From Faecalicatena contorta (GTDB taxonomy: Bacteria; Bacillota; Clostridia; Lachnospirales; Lachnospiraceae), in the NCBI RefSeq assembly GCF_003149105.1, contig NZ_QGDS01000014.1, positions 1 to 64,000 of the forward strand: a stretch of DNA of 64,000 nt. Reading direction: 5' to 3'. The notes under the pieces were generated by a model, which had not been told where the DNA came from, ran no database searches, and was given only the letters and a program-made list of their open reading frames with translations. Position 1 is the stretch's first letter. Each line of letters starts with the position of its first letter. The translations under genes were made by a program, and so were the position numbers. Shown here one piece after another: positions 58,938-64,000 of the stretch.

Positions 58938-61391
58938 TTACATCAGCCGCAGCAGCATGTTTCCCGTTCCCACATTATAACCGCTGGCAGCATAAATTCC
59001 GTTTTGCTCCTCATCCGTTACAATAATCATCGGGAGCTGTTCAAAATTAACGTACATCCGGCGTCCCAGTAATTCCAGGTTTTCCTCAAAACTGTCATAG
59101 CAGACCTGAATATTGCCAAACGTTTTTAATACCTTTGAAATAGTTGGATCCGCCAGTGCTTCAGAAGACCGTACCACAAAAACAATCCGGTGGCTGTATT
59201 CGGCAAATGCTTCTTTTAATTCCAACATTTCATTTAGGATATGTTCTGTCGGTTCCTCACTTTCTTCCAGAAACACCAGGATATGCTTTTGTTTTCCCAT
59301 TAGCACTGCCTTGCTTACTTCACTGCCGTTTTCCCTGCTTAACGTAAACTCCGGCAGAGGAATATTCAGCAGCATATCCTTCAGACCTGCACTGCGCAGC
59401 CTAAGCTTCACTTCTGTCTTCCGGCCTGCTGTTATTTCAAATTTATATTGATTGGCAAAGATATTTCCGCTGGGCAAGCGGTTAGACGTCAAAATCCGGT
59501 AGCTGCCTGCTTCCAGTTCCTGTGTCAGTATACCGTTTTCCCACAATTCATCAGAAAGTCTTAATGATTCATATGTTCCTCCAACCAGACGGGCAATACT
59601 CCAGTTCTGAAAATAGTTCCAGGTAACTCCATTCCCGGCTTTCAATACCAGCGTACAACTGGGTCTGGTTTCCGGCAAAACCGGAACAAATTTATCCTCT
59701 TCAAAATATTCCATGGCCCGGTATGTCTGATTCAAACGCGCTGGAATTCCCAAGGTTCTGGCAATTGCAACAAAAAGAATTTCCCGCGACTTCCGGCTGG
59801 CAATGCCAAGCCGCATACAGGCTCCCGGCACTGTAACCAGCGCATCCTTCTCTCCTGACGGATAGGATTTAATCCGATGTTCGATTACGTCCCATATTTT
59901 CCGGGGATTCCGCCGCAGTTTTTCCTTTTCTGCCTCTGAAAATGCCTCATCGATTATCGTCCTGTATTCCTGAAGAACTTCATCCTCGATCCTGGGATTC
60001 AATATATACGGTACAAAAATCTCCTCCGGAAAGTGTTTCTCATAAAGAACCGCATATTTAAGATGTTCTTCCAGAACCTCGCTTTTTAAATCAGTCTGAT
60101 CTTTTTCGGTAAGTACTTCCAACATTTTTTGACGGTATTCTGTATGGTCTTTTCCGGTCAGGAATTTTTGACGCTCGGGATTGTACCACCCTTCCGTCTT
60201 GACCTTACGCAGCGCTGCGGCCTCCAGAAGCCGTTCCCGGGCTATTGATTTTTGTTCCTTCGTTGGAGCCGTCGTGTTGACCGGGGCATCTGCCGGAGCA
60301 ATCATATCATAAGATGCCCATTCTTCTTTAACAGCTGGTTCTTTCAATACCAATTCACATTTATCCAATCTTCGTGTATCGATCCAGCTATCAGCAAATC
60401 TTCCATCCCGGGCTGCATGAATATGCAGGCTGCCCAGACCAGTAGTCAAATACAGCCGGCCTTCCTCATTGGTTGTACACTTTGCGATAGAAGCATATTC
60501 GGAATAATTAATTACTTCAAAACATACCACTGCCCCTTGTACCGGCTGTCCGCTCTCATCCTGGACCACCACTGTAATCTCTTTGACTCTGGCATACCGG
60601 CCCAATTCATTGAGCATAGTTACCATTCCCTCGTTCCCGATTACTTCCTGCTGCTCTCCCGGCTCATCAAATAAACGGGAGTGTACCATCATTGCACGGG
60701 ATGCTGCACGGGTAAACCACCCGGTGTTCAATATCTCCGCCGGCTCACAGGCGCCGAAAAAGTACCATTTCTCACCGTTTAAGATTTCCACCCAGGCATG
60801 GTTATCATCGCAGTGAGACCATTTGGGGGCATAAACCTGACGTGCCGGAATCCCGGCACTTCTCAGGACATTCACAGCAAAGGTGGATTCTTCCCCGCAT
60901 CTTCCATTTCCACGTTTATAAACTGCCATTGCCGACAAGGTCCGGTCATCCGTAGACTGATAGGTCACTTCCTGGGCACACCAATAATTTATTTCCACAG
61001 CCTGTTTTTCCCTGTCCATTCCTGCAATCCGGCCCTTTATCTGCTCATAGAAAAAACTGCGGCATGGCGTAATCTCTTCTTCATTCACACGATGATACAG
61101 CACGTAGTTTAAAAATATTTCCTCAGGAAGTTTTCTCACCGCCTCGCAGGTATGCCACAGAAAGACTCCGTGGACCGCATAATCCAGGAATGTTTCAAAA
61201 GGATAATTTCCCATGTCACTGTATGGCATCACCGCATACAAATACCTGACCGCCAGTGCCGCATCTGCCTGGCATGCTGCAAGCTTTTGCTCTGTTTCAC
61301 ACCTGATGTCCGGTACATGTTTCATGTGTTTTTCATACATTTTTACAATCCGGAGCCGGTTTTTAACCAAAAATTCTCCTCTTTCTATCAT
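58938..61391 (-). CDS. Multidomain transglutaminase-like protein (Tgase, Ig-like, degenerate Tgase, Trx-like)
   Basis: An 817-residue cytoplasmic-looking protein without signal peptide. A transglutaminase-like core covers about 100-240: C165 (NGRCGEEST), H198 (DDNHAWVE) and, where Asp is usual, E216 (GACEPAEIL). A beta domain like carboxypeptidase-regulatory repeats follows (DESGQPVQGAVVCFEV, 275-350). A second, degenerate transglutaminase-like core near 520-570 (LGIASRKSREILFVAIARTLGIPARL) lacks the cysteine. A C-terminal thioredoxin-like fold (700-817; HILVFLEESEEP) has no CxxC. ATG 61391 overlaps the cutC stop (ATGA). It may cleave or crosslink peptides in the aminopeptidase operon; this is inference. 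Confidence 0.78.
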   Translation of the reverse strand: MIERGEFLVKNRLRIVKMYEKHMKHVPDIRCETEQKLAACQADAALAVRYLYAVMPYSDMGNYPFETFLDYAVHGVFLWHTCEAVRKLPEEIFLNYVLYHRVNEEEITPCRSFFYEQIKGRIAGMDREKQAVEINYWCAQEVTYQSTDDRTLSAMAVYKRGNGRCGEESTFAVNVLRSAGIPARQVYAPKWSHCDDNHAWVEILNGEKWYFFGACEPAEILNTGWFTRAASRAMMVHSRLFDEPGEQQEVIGNEGMVTMLNELGRYARVKEITVVVQDESGQPVQGAVVCFEVINYSEYASIAKCTTNEEGRLYLTTGLGSLHIHAARDGRFADSWIDTRRLDKCELVLKEPAVKEEWASYDMIAPADAPVNTTAPTKEQKSIARERLLEAAALRKVKTEGWYNPERQKFLTGKDHTEYRQKMLEVLTEKDQTDLKSEVLEEHLKYAVLYEKHFPEEIFVPYILNPRIEDEVLQEYRTIIDEAFSEAEKEKLRRNPRKIWDVIEHRIKSYPSGEKDALVTVPGACMRLGIASRKSREILFVAIARTLGIPARLNQTYRAMEYFEEDKFVPVLPETRPSCTLVLKAGNGVTWNYFQNWSIARLVGGTYESLRLSDELWENGILTQELEAGSYRILTSNRLPSGNIFANQYKFEITAGRKTEVKLRLRSAGLKDMLLNIPLPEFTLSRENGSEVSKAVLMGKQKHILVFLEESEEPTEHILNEMLELKEAFAEYSHRIVFVVRSSEALADPTISKVLKTFGNIQVCYDSFEENLELLGRRMYVNFEQLPMIIVTDEEQNGIYAASGYNVGTGNMLLRLM

Positions 61392-62137
61392 TGTAATTCC
61401 TCCAGGACCTGCCTTGCTTCCCGTATCTTCATTTCATCAGTCTGCCAGATTTCATATTCACTGATGGACGGCAATCCCATGCTCACGCCGCCTTTCCGAT
61501 ATTCCATTGAACTATCAAGGGTCACTTTACCTGACATATGATATGCACTGGCACCGGTAACCTGATAGACTTCCCGGATTACTTCTGCATCCACACCACT
61601 CCCGACCTGAATCTCAATTCTTCCGGCACTTTGTTCAACCAGTTCTTTTAAAAGTCCGGTTCCCTGGATACAGGCATTTTTCTGCCCTGATGTAAGGATG
61701 GTTCTGATTCCCAGATCAACCGCCTGTTCCAGTGTTTTATACGGATCTATGCATACATCAAAGGCCCGGTGCAGAGTCACTGACATCTCTCCTGCCAGAT
61801 CCATTAATTCTTTCAGTTGTTCCACATTCAGCGTCCCGTCCGGTTTGAGGATTCCCAATACCACCCCTTCAGCTCCCAGTTCACGGAACGCACGAATTTC
61901 ACCTTTGATAATATTAAACTCAAAATCAGTATAACAGAAATCTCCATAACGCGGGCGGATCAAGACATTTATATGGATATCCGTATGTTTACGGATTTCA
62001 TCAAACAATATTGTGCTGGGCGTTGTCCCACCAATCACCAGGTTACTGCACAGCTCCAGGCGGTCAGCCCCTCCCCGTGCCGCTGCCAGGGCAGATTCTA
62101 CCGAATCCACACACGCTTCTAATACAAATCCCCGCAT
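61388..62137 (-). CDS. cutC: CutC-family TIM-barrel protein
   Basis: A 249-residue protein of the CutC family, TIM barrels named for copper homeostasis in E. coli; that role is disputed and no catalytic reaction is settled. Family marks: LEACVDSVESALAAARGGADRLELCSNL, NVLIRPRYGDFCYTDFE, GVVLGILKPDGTLN, TLHRAFDVC, ILTSGQKNAC and SAYHMSGK. ATG 62137 behind AAGGAGG overlaps the aminopeptidase stop (TAATG), so translation is coupled to it and to the transglutaminase gene downstream. Co-occurrence with a peptidase rather than copper genes argues for a metabolic role. Confidence 0.93.
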   Translation of the reverse strand: MRGFVLEACVDSVESALAAARGGADRLELCSNLVIGGTTPSTILFDEIRKHTDIHINVLIRPRYGDFCYTDFEFNIIKGEIRAFRELGAEGVVLGILKPDGTLNVEQLKELMDLAGEMSVTLHRAFDVCIDPYKTLEQAVDLGIRTILTSGQKNACIQGTGLLKELVEQSAGRIEIQVGSGVDAEVIREVYQVTGASAYHMSGKVTLDSSMEYRKGGVSMGLPSISEYEIWQTDEMKIREARQVLEELQ

Positions 62138-63561
62138 TATTGCTCCTCCTTGCTGCAAAGCTGATAAATCGAAGTCACCCCCGCTCCGGTAGCACCTTTG
62201 CTCTGAAACGCAAAGACCGGCGTATCTACCCAGGCAGTCCCGGCAATATCCAGATGCAGCCAGGGCTTTTCTTCTGCGAATGCCCGGATAAATAATCCCG
62301 CCGTAATCGTTCCGCAGAATTTCTCTCCCAGATTCCGGATATCGGCAACCGGGCTCTCAATCATTTTCTCATGCTCTTTGTAAAACGGCAGCCTTAGATA
62401 ACGTTCCCCGCTGATTCTGCAGGCCACTTCAAATCTTTTATAAAATTCATTATCATCACATATTGCCCCTCCGATGCTGAACCCCAGCATGTTTACCACA
62501 GCACCGGTCAGCGTAGCAATATCCAGTACTTCCGTTACCCCTTCATCACGAACTGCATATGACACCGCATCTGCCAGAATCAGACGCCCTTCCGCATCGG
62601 TATTGGCAATCTCAATTGTCTTGCCGGAATAGGAATCAATTACATCACCAGGTAAAAGGCTGCCCGGTGATATCCGGTTTTCACACATGGGTATGACTGC
62701 AGTTACATTCGTCTTAATATGGTTTCTGGCCAGTGCGTAAACCACTCCGGCGACCGCCGCTCCACCGGCCATATCACCTTTGATGCCCAGCATGGAATCT
62801 CCGGGTTTCAGACAATAGCCTCCCGTATCACAAGTTACTCCCTTTCCAATCAAACCGCTGATCTTGCTGTCCTCCGGATTCCCGCAATAGCGGAGAATCA
62901 TCATACAGGGCGGATATGCACTGCTTTCTCCAACCCCCAGGAGCGCGTTAAGACCCAATTTCCGCAGTTCTTCTGCACCGAGCACTGTTGTTTCCACACC
63001 GGTTCCCTCTACAAATTGTATCACTTTACCGGCAAAATCCTCGGGCCGCAATTTATTCCCGGGCAGATTTACCATATCCCGGGCAAAACAGATTCCTTCA
63101 GCAACTGCTTCCATTTCCCGGACAGCAGCAGTTATATCATCCATAACCTGCTTTGGCACTCCAGAAATTTCAAGTTGAACACGCTGTCTGCCGCTGTCCT
63201 TAAACTGCCCCGGCTCATATGTGCCTAAAATTGCTCCTTCTACAATATCATAAACAGATTCAGAGGCTCCTTCTGCCAGAAACGGCCCGATATCCATGGA
63301 AAACTCTGATATTTTTTTCTCTATGCATTGCTTCACCGCAGACGCGGCAAGTTCCTTTCGCTGTATTCTGTCATCTGTTACCTTCCCCATTCCGACCAGT
63401 AATTTGAGTCTGTCCTGGTCCTCCGGCATCCAGACTGACTGCAAATATGTCCCGTCAAACAGCAGCCGGATACTTTTGGGTAACGATAAAAGATTATCGT
63501 CGCCTTCCCGAAAGAAAGATATACTTACCTTTCTTGTACATTCAGATACAATCTGAATCAT
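62137..63561 (-). CDS. pepA: Leucyl aminopeptidase (M17 family)
   Basis: Dinuclear-metal cytosolic aminopeptidase of 474 residues. The C-terminal catalytic domain has IGKGVTCDTGGYCLKPG (lysine and aspartate metal ligands), MKGDMAGGAA-type GIKGDMAGGAAVAG, and the signature NTDAEGRLILADAVSYA; the bicarbonate-site arginine is in AEGRL. The N-terminal half is less conserved, as usual. Expected as hexamer. ATG 63561 follows AAAGGAGG. It lies 14 bp after the DeoR-like gene stop and is coupled to cutC. Confidence 0.93.
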   Translation of the reverse strand: MIQIVSECTRKVSISFFREGDDNLLSLPKSIRLLFDGTYLQSVWMPEDQDRLKLLVGMGKVTDDRIQRKELAASAVKQCIEKKISEFSMDIGPFLAEGASESVYDIVEGAILGTYEPGQFKDSGRQRVQLEISGVPKQVMDDITAAVREMEAVAEGICFARDMVNLPGNKLRPEDFAGKVIQFVEGTGVETTVLGAEELRKLGLNALLGVGESSAYPPCMMILRYCGNPEDSKISGLIGKGVTCDTGGYCLKPGDSMLGIKGDMAGGAAVAGVVYALARNHIKTNVTAVIPMCENRISPGSLLPGDVIDSYSGKTIEIANTDAEGRLILADAVSYAVRDEGVTEVLDIATLTGAVVNMLGFSIGGAICDDNEFYKRFEVACRISGERYLRLPFYKEHEKMIESPVADIRNLGEKFCGTITAGLFIRAFAEEKPWLHLDIAGTAWVDTPVFAFQSKGATGAGVTSIYQLCSKEEQ

Positions 63562-63574
63562 TCTATTGCCTCCT

Positions 63575-64000
63575 TTAAAACAGCCTGACACCGGCCCCTT
63601 CTAATACACTGACCGTCATACTGTCAGGGTATTCATCCGTAATAATTCCATTAATATCATCAAAATGTGCAAATTTATATGAATCGTTAAAATAAAACTT
63701 CTCCCGCTCCATAACGACATATTTATGCCGGCCGCTTTGAATTGCCGCTTTTTTGGTCAATCCGTCCTCGGCTCCCAGCGTCGTAATGGTACAGTCCACC
63801 ATATCAACTCCACAGCTTCCCAGAAATGCCCGGTCGAAACTATACTGTTTGATGAATTCGATTGTTGCTGCCCCCATAAATCCATTTACGGTGCGGTACA
63901 TCGTTCCACCTGTTCCAATGGCAGTAATATGAGCGCTTTTTGCCAGTATCTGCAGGATATCAATCATATTGCTTACCACAACTACCCGTTTCCTGGATTC
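63575..64000 (-). CDS. DeoR-family regulator, C-terminal part (cut by window end)
   Basis: The visible 141 residues are the DeoR sensor domain. ITAIGTGGTMYRTVNGFMGA is the sugar-phosphate-binding loop, followed by DRAFLGSCGVDMVDCTITTLGAEDGLTKKAAIQSGRHKYVVMEREKFY, typical of DeoR/GlpR. The N-terminal winged helix is outside the window, and the reading frame runs to base 64000. As the gene nearest upstream of the pepA-cutC-transglutaminase operon on the same strand, it likely controls it. Effector probably a phosphorylated sugar. Confidence 0.9.
   Translation of the reverse strand, partial: ESRKRVVVVSNMIDILQILAKSAHITAIGTGGTMYRTVNGFMGAATIEFIKQYSFDRAFLGSCGVDMVDCTITTLGAEDGLTKKAAIQSGRHKYVVMEREKFYFNDSYKFAHFDDINGIITDEYPDSMTVSVLEGAGVRLF

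Noticed and set aside
1..64000. CRISPR arrays, tRNA, rRNA, replication origins
   Set aside because: No regularly spaced direct repeats, tRNA cloverleaf or rRNA segments were recognised by reading; a tRNAscan or CRISPR search was not possible here.

Overview
The window looks like the chromosome of a low-to-moderate GC, spore-lineage Firmicute, most likely a Lachnospiraceae/Clostridiales gut anaerobe. The pointers are an RFN-controlled ribDEAH operon, a nickel-pincer LarA-type racemase, a DUF1836 regulator, a YerC-type TrpR homologue, RlmCD-type rRNA methylation, several GGDEF proteins and many Tn916/Tn4451-like ICE scars. Most genes have strong Shine-Dalgarno sites, and several starts are GTG or TTG.

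Layout. 1-1050: right part of an IS3-family element with a -1 frameshift. 1.1-6.6 kb: a hydroxy-acid operon (LarA-type racemase, glycerate 2-kinase, KdgT permease) diverging from a PrpR-like regulator, with TTTCA/TGAAA operators. 6.6-14.0 kb: accessory genes on the minus strand, including a probable resistance block (MFS exporter, Vat-like acetyltransferase, Arr rifamycin ADP-ribosyltransferase), a ferredoxin-flavodoxin protein, a nitroreductase overlapping an Imm5-like gene, and a GNAT. 14.0-16.8 kb: uppP, a glycine-zipper membrane protein, an autoregulated padR, and a methyltransferase behind a leader-ORF/terminator attenuator. 16.9-20.8 kb: riboflavin operon with an FMN riboswitch and three leader hairpins. 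20.9-25.4 kb: C45-type amidohydrolase, AraC/GyrI-like regulator, serine hydrolase, HxlR regulator and an arginase-fold protein behind a perfect 36-bp palindrome.

25.4-32.4 kb: BlaI remnant, lipoprotein, diguanylate cyclase, and a CsoR-controlled copper P-type ATPase with three CsoR-like palindromes and a frameshifted companion gene. 32.5-41.1 kb: a graveyard of mobile-element pieces (recombinase fragments, MobC-like and sigma-like fragments, AraC and ArsR pseudogenes, a broken collagen-like gene). It surrounds two intact cargo units: TetR plus DUF4097, and TetR diverging from an FtsX-type ABC exporter.

41.3-53 kb: cupin, soluble aldose dehydrogenase-like protein, second diguanylate cyclase, SRPBCC protein, a stand-alone RelA/SpoT-like protein, Na/Pi symporter, rlmCD and pcrA. 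53-64 kb: core-like Lachnospiraceae genes (DUF1836, yerC, PHP phosphoesterase, zinc-ribbon membrane protein), then glucokinase, nagA, and a tightly coupled operon deoR-like, leucyl aminopeptidase, cutC, and an unusual 817-residue multidomain transglutaminase-like protein.

The most interesting items for follow-up are the transglutaminase/CutC/aminopeptidase operon, the LarA-glycerate kinase-KdgT operon with its GAFTGA-less PrpR-like regulator, the methyltransferase attenuator with a 21-codon leader ORF, the arr/vat/MFS block, and the split recombinase around TetR-DUF4097. No CRISPR array, tRNA or rRNA gene was recognised.
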